Origin: CADCVQ01 sp038260305
GTDB lineage: Bacteria > Actinomycetota > Thermoleophilia > Solirubrobacterales > Solirubrobacteraceae
DNA length: 64,000 nucleotides
NCBI GenBank assembly: GCA_038260305.1
Contig: JBBSNY010000011.1
Coordinates: 46,304 to 110,303, forward strand
Direction of reading: 5' to 3'
In this document: in pieces, positions 20,049 through 27,047 of the stretch
Numbering within the stretch: the first letter of the stretch is position 1
How the letters are laid out: each line of letters starts with the position of its first letter
Notes under the pieces: model-generated
Database searches by the model: none
The model's input: the letters and a program-made list of their open reading frames with translations, nothing else
Told to the model about the DNA's origin: nothing
Program-made: the position numbers and the translations under genes

Positions 20049-20783
20049 ATGGCGAGCGTGCCCGAGCCGCTCCTCCTGCTGCATGGCTTCACGCAGACCG
20101 GGCGCGGCTGGGACGAGGTGGCACGCCACCTCGCGCTGCAACGCTACCGGCCGCTGGCGCCCGACCTCCGCGGGCACGGCAGCGCGGCGGCTCGCCGGCC
20201 GATCGACATGGCGTCCTGCGTCGCCGATCTGGCCGCGCTCGCCGAGCCGGGCCCGGTCACGCTGGCCGGGTACTCGATGGGCGGCCGGGTCGCACTGCAC
20301 CTCGCTCTCGCCCACCCCGAGCGGGTGAGCCGGCTGGTCCTCGTCTCGACGACCGCCGGGATCGAGCCGGCCGCGGAGCGCGCGGCGCGGCGCGAGCGTG
20401 ACGAGGCGCTGGCCGCGTGGATGCAGGAGCACGCGATCGACGAGATCGCCGACCGCTGGAGCACGCAGCCGCTGTTCGCCGACCAGGCGGCCTCGGTGGC
20501 GGCGGTGGCGCGCGCCGATCGGCTGCGCAACGACCCGGCCGGCCTCGCCGCTTCGCTGCGCGGGATCGGCACCGGGGTCATGGTGCCGCTATGGGAGCGC
20601 CTTGGCGAGTTGACGATGGCGGTCACCGTGCTCGCCGGCGAGCGCGACGCGAAGTTCGTGGCGATCGCCGAGCGCCTCACGGACGAGCTGCCGAACGCGA
20701 ACCTGACGATCGTCCCTGGCGCCGGGCACGCGCTCACGCTGGAGGCGCCGCGGGCCGTCGCGGAGGCGATCGATGCAGGCTGA
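20049..20783 (+). CDS. menH: SHCHC synthase, alpha/beta hydrolase (MenH)
   Basis: Removes pyruvate from the MenD product to give 2-succinyl-6-hydroxy-2,4-cyclohexadiene-1-carboxylate. The 244-aa alpha/beta-hydrolase has the oxyanion segment LLLHGFTQTGRGWDEV, the nucleophile elbow LAGYSMGGRVALHLAL and the C-terminal Asp (LAGERDAKF) and His (VPGAGHALTLEAP). The GFTQTG loop and GYSMGGR are typical of MenH. Candidate starts are ATG 20046, ATG 20049 and GTG 20058. The first two touch or overlap the menD start codon, so GTG 20058 deserves attention. Confidence 0.88.
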   Translation: MASVPEPLLLLHGFTQTGRGWDEVARHLALQRYRPLAPDLRGHGSAAARRPIDMASCVADLAALAEPGPVTLAGYSMGGRVALHLALAHPERVSRLVLVSTTAGIEPAAERAARRERDEALAAWMQEHAIDEIADRWSTQPLFADQAASVAAVARADRLRNDPAGLAASLRGIGTGVMVPLWERLGELTMAVTVLAGERDAKFVAIAERLTDELPNANLTIVPGAGHALTLEAPRAVAEAIDAG

Positions 20784-20805
20784 GACGCGGGATCCGTCGT
20801 GGAGT

Positions 20806-20842
20806 CCCGGCCCGGCCCGGCCCGGCCCGGCCCGGCCCGGCC
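20806..20842. repeat. Seven tandem CCCGG units between convergent genes
   Basis: CCCGG is repeated seven times head to tail (20806-20840), followed by CC. It lies in the 80-bp gap between the 3' ends of menH and the minus-strand hydrolase gene. It may arise by slippage; a terminator role is possible but unproven. Confidence 0.8.
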
Positions 20843-20863
20843 GATCGCGGGCTACCTGATCAG

Positions 20864-22240
20864 TCAGTGCCGGCATACGGGCAGCGGCCGGGCGGCGAGG
20901 AACGCCGCGACGGCGGGTGACGCGCAGCCGGCGAGGTTTGCGCCCAGGACGCCGTGGCCGACGCCGCGTTCGATCACGAGCCGCCCGTGCAGCGCCCGCG
21001 CGAGGCGGCGGGCGCCCTCCAGCGGCGTGCGCAGGTCGACCTCGCCCGCGAGGATGAGCGTCGGGATCGTCGTCGGCAGCGGCGGCTCGGCAGCCGGCAC
21101 GCGGACCGGCGCGGGCCACTGGTTGCACAGCGCCAGCAGCCCGAAGCGCAGCGCCGTGCCGCGGTCGAAGGGGGCCAGCTCGCTCGCCGGGGTCGCGGCG
21201 AGCTGGGCACGCGCCTGCACCGTACGCGTCGTCGGATCCGCCCGCGGATCCCACGCGAAGGGGCCCTCCTCGCAGGAGGTGGCGGCGTAGACGCCCCAAC
21301 TGAACTCGCTGACTGGATCGCTGTCCTCGTCGTTGGCGGGGTTGAACAGCAGGGCGACGAGCGGACCGCTGTCGCCGCGCAGCGCCGCGCTGACGGCGGC
21401 CGGGATGCGGCGTGCAAAGCCCGGGGAGAGATCGCCGGACACAAGCAGATCGAGCACGTCCTCGCGGTGGACGGTCACGGTGACGCGCCTTCCGTTGCGG
21501 CGGACGACCCGGCGGATCGGGGCGCGGCTCAATCGCTTGACGAGCCGTGCGAGGTCGGACACCGGATGTGTCCGCACGTTGCCGCAGCCGGGGCGGCAGA
21601 CGGCGCGCAGGACACGCGGCAGGGCGGCGAGCGTGTCGCGCGAGAGCGGATCGGGCTCGTCGATCCCGATCGTCGAGTCGAGGATCATGCGCTCGACGCG
21701 GTCGGGGTGGCGGCGCGCGTACTCGACCGCGACGCGGGTCCCGTATGAGACGGCGTACAGCGCGATCCTCGGGGCGCCGAGGCGGACGCGCAGCGCCTCG
21801 ATGTCTTCGGCCGAGTCGGCGCTCGTGTAGAACGAGCGGCGTACGCCGAGCCGGGCCGCGCAGGCGGCGGCCGCGTGGGCGAGGCTGACCTCTATGCGCC
21901 CCTCGAGGGTCGGGCAGCGCAGCAGGCCGGAGGCGCCCGTGCCGCGCTGGTCGAGGACGACGAGGTCGCGCCCGGCGGTCGGGAGGATCGAGTCGTAGTC
22001 GCCCGCGAAGACGACGCCGGACTGGCCTGGACCGCCGGTCAGTCCGATCAGCGGCGGGCGGGTCGCGCGTCGCGAGCGGATCCGCGCCGCGCGGATCTGG
22101 ATCGTGCCCGGCACGGCACCGCTGCGATCGAGCGGGACACGGACGCTGAGGCAGTACGCGGGAGCCGCGGTGGGACACGGCAGCGCTGCCGCCGAGGCCG
22201 CCGAGGCCGCCGAGGGCGTCGCCGCGAGCGCCGCGACCAC
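20864..22240 (-). CDS. Secreted alpha/beta hydrolase (tripeptidyl-aminopeptidase-like)
   Basis: About 458 aa. The order of motifs is that of proline iminopeptidase/tripeptidyl aminopeptidase-like secreted hydrolases: LIGLTGGPGQSGVVF, LVVLDQRGTGASGLLRCP, the nucleophile elbow LYAVSYGTRVAVEYARRHPD, the late PTLILAGEVDLRTPLEGARRLA (Asp) and ERGVGHGVLG (His). The C-terminal TAP-like region is present. GTG 22240 is the first conventional start and gives only a short hydrophobic leader; a CTG at 22267 would supply a normal signal peptide (RLSTPSLFVVAALAAT), so the true start is uncertain. The frame is falsely open for another 1.9 kb upstream. It converges on menH across the CCCGG repeat. Confidence 0.8.
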   Translation of the reverse strand: MVAALAATPSAASAASAAALPCPTAAPAYCLSVRVPLDRSGAVPGTIQIRAARIRSRRATRPPLIGLTGGPGQSGVVFAGDYDSILPTAGRDLVVLDQRGTGASGLLRCPTLEGRIEVSLAHAAAACAARLGVRRSFYTSADSAEDIEALRVRLGAPRIALYAVSYGTRVAVEYARRHPDRVERMILDSTIGIDEPDPLSRDTLAALPRVLRAVCRPGCGNVRTHPVSDLARLVKRLSRAPIRRVVRRNGRRVTVTVHREDVLDLLVSGDLSPGFARRIPAAVSAALRGDSGPLVALLFNPANDEDSDPVSEFSWGVYAATSCEEGPFAWDPRADPTTRTVQARAQLAATPASELAPFDRGTALRFGLLALCNQWPAPVRVPAAEPPLPTTIPTLILAGEVDLRTPLEGARRLARALHGRLVIERGVGHGVLGANLAGCASPAVAAFLAARPLPVCRH

Positions 22241-22285
22241 GAACAGGGATGGGGTGGAGAGGCGCAGCCCCGACGGTGTAGCACG

Positions 22286-22291
22286 TATCGT
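22286..22291 (+). promoter_or_regulatory. Putative -10 for the GH3 gene
   Basis: TATCGT, a 6-nt spacer and GTG 22298. It lies in a 57-bp divergent gap shared with the secreted hydrolase. Confidence 0.35.
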
Positions 22292-22297
22292 GGGCGA

Positions 22298-23392
22298 GTG
22301 GGCCGACTCATTGCCGCCGCGCTCGTCGTGCTCGGCGTCCTCGTGCTCGTCGCGACGTCGGACGACAGCGGGCGATCGTCGGCGACGACGGTGCGCGCCG
22401 GCACGCCGGGCTTGACGCTGGCGCAGCTCGTCGGGCAGCACATGGTCTTCGCCTACGACGGGCTCTCGCCGCCGCAGGCGCTGCGCAGACGGATCGCCCG
22501 CGGCGAGGCGGCCGGCGTCATCCTCTTCGCCCGCAACGTGCGCTCCGCCGGGCAGGTTCGCGACGTCATGCGCGGCCTGCAGCGCATCAAGCGCCCGCGC
22601 GGACTGACGGCGCCGCTGCTCGTCATGGTCGACCAGGAGGGTGGGCCCGTGCGGCGCATCCCCGGTGCGCCGGCACGTGCGGCGGCGGATGTCTCCGACG
22701 CCGCGCAGGCGCGCGCCGACGGTCGCGCGGGCGCGAGCACGCTGCGCGCCGCGGGCGTGAACATGGATCTCGCGCCGGTCGCCGATGTGGCGCGGGCCGG
22801 ATCGGCGCTGGCGCGCGAACACCGCAGCTACGGGCGCTCCGCCGGACGGGTCGCGAGCCTCGCGACCGCGTTCGCCGGGGGGCTGCGTGCCGGCGGCGTG
22901 CGCGCGACGGCGAAGCACTTCCCAGGCTTCGGTGCCGCGACCGTCAACACCGACGATGCGCCGGCGCGGGTCGCCGAGTCCGCCGCGACGCTGCGCGCCG
23001 TCGACGAGAAGCCGTTTGCCGCCCTGATCGCGGGCGGCGTCGATGCCGTCATGCTCTCGACGGCGGTCTACCCGGCCGTCGACGACCGCCCCGCGGCGTT
23101 CTCGTCGCGCTGGGTCGGCGACGAGCTGCGCAAGCGGCTGCACTTCGGAGGCGTCGCGATCACCGACGACCTCGGCACGCCCGCCGTGCGCTCGTTCGGC
23201 TCGATCGCCCAGCGCGCCGTGCTCGCCGTGCGCGCCGGCGTCGATCTGCCTCTGTTCTCCTCGAGCTACCGCGACGGCGCGCGCGCCGCGCAGGGCCTGC
23301 TCGCCGCCGCCCGCCGCGGCGATCTTGCCCGCGGCTCGCTGCGTGCGCAGGCGAAGCGCGTGCTCTTGCTGCGCGGCCGGCTCCCACGCTGA
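22298..23392 (+). CDS. Membrane-anchored glycoside hydrolase family 3 protein (NagZ-like)
   Basis: A 364-aa protein with one N-terminal membrane segment (residues 3-20) and a GH3 N-terminal barrel resembling beta-N-acetylhexosaminidase NagZ: GVILFARNV, LLVMVDQEGGPVRRIP (111-116 VDQEGG), MDLAPVADVA, AKHFPGFGAA (Lys206-His207) and VAITDDLGTPAV, which carries the expected nucleophilic Asp (290/291). The NagZ acid/base dyad, normally Asp-Ser-His after KHFPGHG, reads Asn-Thr-Asp (217-219), so the usual catalytic His is missing. It may act on cell-wall sugars outside the membrane, but its activity is uncertain. Confidence 0.8.
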   Translation: MGRLIAAALVVLGVLVLVATSDDSGRSSATTVRAGTPGLTLAQLVGQHMVFAYDGLSPPQALRRRIARGEAAGVILFARNVRSAGQVRDVMRGLQRIKRPRGLTAPLLVMVDQEGGPVRRIPGAPARAAADVSDAAQARADGRAGASTLRAAGVNMDLAPVADVARAGSALAREHRSYGRSAGRVASLATAFAGGLRAGGVRATAKHFPGFGAATVNTDDAPARVAESAATLRAVDEKPFAALIAGGVDAVMLSTAVYPAVDDRPAAFSSRWVGDELRKRLHFGGVAITDDLGTPAVRSFGSIAQRAVLAVRAGVDLPLFSSSYRDGARAAQGLLAAARRGDLARGSLRAQAKRVLLLRGRLPR

Positions 23393-23398
23393 CGCCAC

Positions 23399-23417
23399 GC
23401 CGAGGCGCCACCTCGGC
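23399..23417. terminator. Hairpin between convergent genes
   Basis: GCCGAGG, a 5-nt loop (CGCCA) and CCTCGGC form a perfect 7-bp stem just after the GH3 stop, in the 89-bp gap before the convergent hydrolase. There is no U tract, so terminator function is inferred from position. Confidence 0.4.
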
Positions 23418-23481
23418 CGATAGCCGGTGGTCGTCTGAGCACGGGCAATGCCTCCCCCGAACGCCGGAGACGTAGCTGCCC

Positions 23482-24270
23482 TCAGTCGCAGCCGTGCTCG
23501 AGCCAGCCGGCCGCCTCGCGCCAGGAGGCGCTCGTCGGGTCGATGAGCTCGCGGTGATCGCCGCCGGTCTCGATCAGGGTCACGGGCGCGCCGGCGGCGG
23601 CGGCGACGCGGGCGTACTCCCGCGAGCGCTCGATCCGGACGGTCTTGTCGCATGTCCCGTGCACGAGCGCGACGGGCACGGCGAGCGGGATTCGCCGGAT
23701 CGGGTTCGCCTGCGCCCAACGTTCGGGCACCTCGGCCGGCAGCCCGCCCATGAGCCGCACGGCGACGGTGCCCGCGAACGTGATGTCGCAGACCGCCGCG
23801 AGCGCGAGCACGCGCCCGGCGCTCACCCGCGGGATCGCCCCCGGCGCGCCCGCCGGCAGCTCGCGCCGCCCTGCCGCCCACAGTGCGAGCTGGCCGCCCG
23901 CGGAGTGGCCGATGAGCGTCACGCGGCTGAGGTCGAGGGCTTCGTCGCCAAGCGCGGCGAGCAGGTCGACGGCGGCCGCGACGTCGTCGAACGTCATCGG
24001 CCAGCCGCCGCCGTCGCGGCCGAGGCGGCGGTACTCGACGTTCAGCGCCGCGTACCCGCGGCGCACGAGGTCGAGGCACATCGGGCGCATCACGAGCTTG
24101 CCGTAGGGCGGCTGCCAGTAGCCGCCGTGCAGGACGACCGCGACCGGGTGCGGGCCCGGCCCGGTCGGGCGGTGCAGGTCGCACGTCTGCTGCGCCCGTT
24201 TGCCGTAGCTATGGCGGGTGTGCGAGCTGCGCAGCGCCGAGCCGGCGATTCGCAGGACGAGCGAGGTCAT
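23482..24270 (-). CDS. Alpha/beta hydrolase coupled to menC
   Basis: A 262-aa cytoplasmic hydrolase of the esterase/BD-FAE/kynurenine-formamidase-like group: VAVVLHGGYWQPPYGK carries the HGG oxyanion motif, TLIGHSAGGQLALWAAG the nucleophilic Ser, and HGTCDKTVRIERS plus ETGGDHRELID the Asp and His. Its ATG overlaps the menC stop by four bases, so it is the last gene of a tight menB-menA-menC-hydrolase operon. That position suggests a role in menaquinone metabolism, such as hydrolysis of a CoA-thioester intermediate, but the known DHNA-CoA thioesterases are hot-dog-fold enzymes. The role is therefore a hypothesis. Confidence 0.8.
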   Translation of the reverse strand: MTSLVLRIAGSALRSSHTRHSYGKRAQQTCDLHRPTGPGPHPVAVVLHGGYWQPPYGKLVMRPMCLDLVRRGYAALNVEYRRLGRDGGGWPMTFDDVAAAVDLLAALGDEALDLSRVTLIGHSAGGQLALWAAGRRELPAGAPGAIPRVSAGRVLALAAVCDITFAGTVAVRLMGGLPAEVPERWAQANPIRRIPLAVPVALVHGTCDKTVRIERSREYARVAAAAGAPVTLIETGGDHRELIDPTSASWREAAGWLEHGCD

Positions 24271-25289
24271 CGGCGCATCAGCCCCGGCCCGCGCGGCACG
24301 GCGATCGTCCCGTCGTGGACCGTGAACGCGTGCTCGGCGGCGTCCTCGAAGTGCTCGAGCGTCGCGAGGCCGCAGGCGGGCGACAGCCGCAGCGCCGCGG
24401 CGGCGTGCAGCGCGGCGGCGATCCCGAGCGGGCCGTCGAACGTCGACGCGAGATACGGCTCGGCGCCCGAGGCGCGCACGAGGGTGGCGCTCGCGAGCAG
24501 GCCCGAGATCCCGCCGCAGCGCCCGAGCTTCAGGCACACGGCGTCCGCCGCGCCGGACGCCAGCGCGCCCGCCTCGGCCGCCGTCTCGTCGATCGCGATC
24601 CTCACGGCCACGCGCTCGCGGACCGCCCGCGTCGCGGCGAGTCCGTGGACGGGCTCCTCGACGAGCTCGAGGCCCGCCGGCGCGAGTGCGTCGATCGCGC
24701 GCACGGCCTCCTCGACGGACCACGCTCCGTTCGCGTCCAGGCGCAGCAGCACGTCCGGGCCGAGCGCGGCGCGCACCGCGGCGACGCGCCCCGCGTCGTC
24801 GCCGACGCCGACCTTGAGCTTCACGCAGCGAAAGCCCGCGGCGCGTGCCGCGAGCGCGCTCGCGGACGCCGTCGCGCGATCCTCGGCACCGATCGTCGCG
24901 TTGACGATGACCTCCGTCAGGGCGGTGTCGGTGAGCAGCGCGCTCACCGGTCGTCCGACGCGGCGTCCGGCGCGGTCCCAGAGCGCGAGGTCAACGGCTG
25001 CGAGCGCCTGCGGGAGGTCGTCGGCACGGCGGCAGGCCTCCAGCAGCTCGCCGCCCTCGAGCTCGTCGCCGTCCTCGAGCAGGGCGCGGTAGGCCTCGAG
25101 CGCCGCCCGGGCGCGCTTGTAGGACACGCCGTCGTAGGGCTCCAGCGGGGCGCATTCCCCGCGGCCCTCGATCCCGTCGGCGCCCTCGACGACGAGCTCG
25201 AACAGCTCACGCGCGGCCAGCGCGGGACCGTAGGACGTCGCGAGCGGCCTGCGCAGCCGCAGCGTGCGCTGCTCGATCACGACCCGCAT
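24267..25289 (-). CDS. menC: o-Succinylbenzoate synthase
   Basis: Enolase-superfamily enzyme that dehydrates SHCHC to o-succinylbenzoate. The 340-aa protein starts with the capping domain (TLRLRRPLATSYG, FELVVEGADG, GRGECAPLEPYDG) and continues into the barrel with the superfamily residues: the K-x-K pair in CVKLKVGVG, metal ligands in LLRLDANGAW, LELVEEPV and RIAIDETA, and the second base in VCLKLGRCGGI. It lies 11 bp after menA and overlaps the downstream hydrolase by four bases. Enolase-superfamily members can also be N-acylamino-acid racemases or dipeptide epimerases; operon context favours MenC. Confidence 0.85.
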   Translation of the reverse strand: MRVVIEQRTLRLRRPLATSYGPALAARELFELVVEGADGIEGRGECAPLEPYDGVSYKRARAALEAYRALLEDGDELEGGELLEACRRADDLPQALAAVDLALWDRAGRRVGRPVSALLTDTALTEVIVNATIGAEDRATASASALAARAAGFRCVKLKVGVGDDAGRVAAVRAALGPDVLLRLDANGAWSVEEAVRAIDALAPAGLELVEEPVHGLAATRAVRERVAVRIAIDETAAEAGALASGAADAVCLKLGRCGGISGLLASATLVRASGAEPYLASTFDGPLGIAAALHAAAALRLSPACGLATLEHFEDAAEHAFTVHDGTIAVPRGPGLMRR

Positions 25290-25300
25290 CGGTCGACCCG

Positions 25301-26179
25301 TCAGCTCGCGAGGATGCCGACGCTCAGCAGCAGGCAGAAGGCGAGCTGCAGCATCCCGGTCTGCGCGAGCGCCTCGTTCAGCGTCGGCCCGTCGGTGTGC
25401 TGGCGCACGCTTCGGACCACCTTTACGGCGAGCGGCAGCGTCAGCCAGCAGAGCAGCAGCCAGGCCCCGAGCGGAGCGCCCAGCAGCCACGGCAGGGGCG
25501 CGATCGCATACGAGACGTAGACCATCGCCGCGTACATCGCGCGGCCCCGCTCGCGGCCGAGGCGGACGGCGAGCGTGCGCTTGCCGGCGCGCTTGTCGGA
25601 GTCCATGTCACGGACGTTGTTGACGACGAGGATCGCGGCCGCCAGCAGCCCGACCGGCACGGCGAGCACGAACGCCTCCCACGGCCAGGTCTTCGTCTGG
25701 GCGAACGTCGAGCCGGCGACCGCGACGATCCCGAAGAACAGGAACACGAAGATCTCGCCCAGCCCCTCGTAGCCGTACGGCTTCGGGCCGCCCGTGTAGA
25801 GGACCCCGGCTGCGATCGACGCGATGCCGACGAACAGCAGCTCGATCCCCGAGACCGTCACGAGGTAGACGCCGCACAGCGCCGCGAGCCCAAACGTGAC
25901 GTACGTCGCCATCAGGACCTGCTTGGGCGGCACGAGCCCGCCGGCCGTCACGCGCACCGGCCCGAGCCGGTCCTCGGCGTCGGCGCCGCGACGGGCGTCG
26001 GAGTAGTCGTTGGAGAGGTTCGTGCCGACCTGGATCAGGATCGAGCCGAGCATCGCGGCGACGAACGCGCCCGGGCGAAAGACGTCGTAGAGCGTGTGCG
26101 CGAGCGCCGTGCCGACGAGCACCGGCGCGATCGCGGCGGGCAGGGTGCGCGGGCGCGCCGCCATGAGCCAGATGCGCAT
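25301..26179 (-). CDS. menA: 1,4-Dihydroxy-2-naphthoate polyprenyltransferase
   Basis: UbiA-family integral membrane enzyme that attaches the isoprenoid tail to DHNA. The 292-aa protein has eight or nine membrane helices. Both Asp-rich prenyl-diphosphate motifs are visible: NLSNDYSDARRGADAEDR in the first cytoplasmic loop and NNVRDMDSDKRAGKRT in the second. The N-terminus WLMAARPRTLPAAIAPVLVG is typical of MenA. It sits 10 bp after menB and 11 bp before menC in the same operon. Confidence 0.93.
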   Translation of the reverse strand: MRIWLMAARPRTLPAAIAPVLVGTALAHTLYDVFRPGAFVAAMLGSILIQVGTNLSNDYSDARRGADAEDRLGPVRVTAGGLVPPKQVLMATYVTFGLAALCGVYLVTVSGIELLFVGIASIAAGVLYTGGPKPYGYEGLGEIFVFLFFGIVAVAGSTFAQTKTWPWEAFVLAVPVGLLAAAILVVNNVRDMDSDKRAGKRTLAVRLGRERGRAMYAAMVYVSYAIAPLPWLLGAPLGAWLLLCWLTLPLAVKVVRSVRQHTDGPTLNEALAQTGMLQLAFCLLLSVGILAS

Positions 26180-26189
26180 GCTCAGCTCC

Positions 26190-27023
26190 TCATGGTCGCT
26201 TCGGGAAGCGCGAGAAGTCGGGCTTGCGCTTGGCCTTGTACGCCTCGCGGCCCTCGCGCGCCTCCTCGCTCGCGTAGAAGAGGAGGTTCGCGTCGTGCGC
26301 GAGCTGCTGGATCCCGCTCAGGCCGTCTTCGGCGGCGTTGAAGCTCGCCTTCATGAGCCGCAGCGAGAACGGCGACATCGCGAGCATCTCGTGACACCAG
26401 GCGACGGTCTCGGCCTCGAGCTCGTCGAGCGGGACGACCGTGTTGACGAGGCCCATGTCGAGCGCCTGCTGCGCGTCGTATTGGCGGCATAGGAACCAGA
26501 TTTCCTTCGCCTTCTTCGGGCCGACGAGGTTCGCCAGCAGTCCGGCGCCGAAGCCGCCGTCGAACGAGCCGACCTTCGGCCCGGTCTGCCCGAAGCGCGC
26601 GTTGTCGGCGGCGATCGTCAGGTCGCAGACGAGGTGCAGGACATGGCCGCCGCCGATCGCGAATCCGGCGACCATCGCGACGACGGGCTTCGGCAGGCGG
26701 CGGATCTGGATGTGCAGGTCGGTGACGTGGAAGCGCCCGACGGCGCCCGGCTTGCCGGGCTCGGTCTCATAGCCGGTGTCGCCGCGCACGCGCTGATCGC
26801 CGCCCGAGCAGAACGCGAGCGGGCCCTCGCCGGTCAGCACGACGACGCCGACGGACGTGTCCTCGCGCGCGGCCTCGAGCGCGTGGGAGATCTCGATCAG
26901 CGTCTGCGGGCGAAACGCGTTGCGCACCTCGGGCCGGGCGATGGTGATCTTCGCGATGCCGTCGCCTGAGAGCTCGTAGCGGATGTCGGTGTACTCGCCA
27001 TCGGCGGTCCAGGTCACTCCCAT
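26190..27023 (-). CDS. menB: 1,4-Dihydroxy-2-naphthoyl-CoA synthase
   Basis: Crotonase-family enzyme that cyclises o-succinylbenzoyl-CoA to DHNA-CoA. The 277-aa protein shows the crotonase blocks ITIARPEVRNAFRP, FCSGGDQRVRGDTGY, VAGFAIGGGHVLHLVCDLTIA, GPKVGSFDGGFGAG and KEIWFLCRQYDAQQALDMGLVN, followed by the MenB-specific C-terminal REAYKAKRKPDFSRFPKRP. ATG 27023 is supported by a minus-strand TAACGT hexamer 8 nt upstream. It is first in the menB-menA-menC-hydrolase operon and divergent from menE, with only 24 bp between the starts. Confidence 0.94.
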   Translation of the reverse strand: MGVTWTADGEYTDIRYELSGDGIAKITIARPEVRNAFRPQTLIEISHALEAAREDTSVGVVVLTGEGPLAFCSGGDQRVRGDTGYETEPGKPGAVGRFHVTDLHIQIRRLPKPVVAMVAGFAIGGGHVLHLVCDLTIAADNARFGQTGPKVGSFDGGFGAGLLANLVGPKKAKEIWFLCRQYDAQQALDMGLVNTVVPLDELEAETVAWCHEMLAMSPFSLRLMKASFNAAEDGLSGIQQLAHDANLLFYASEEAREGREAYKAKRKPDFSRFPKRP

Positions 27024-27031
27024 GGCCACGC

Positions 27032-27041
27032 ACGTTACTTT
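27032..27041. promoter_or_regulatory. Overlapping divergent -10 elements of menB and menE
   Basis: On the plus strand TACTTT (27036-27041) lies 6 nt before GTG 27048 (menE). On the minus strand TAACGT (27032-27037) lies 8 nt before ATG 27023 (menB). The two hexamers share bases 27036-27037, so both promoters occupy one 24-bp gap and both messages would be leaderless. Confidence 0.45.
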
Positions 27042-27047
27042 CCGGGA

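Noticed and set aside
20864..24184. A 1106-codon open frame on the minus strand suggesting one very large protein.
   Set aside because: Only the last ~458 codons show a protein-like sequence (secreted hydrolase). The rest is antisense to the GH3 gene and the minus-strand hydrolase in another frame and is Arg/Ala/Gly-rich, typical of GC-driven false frames.
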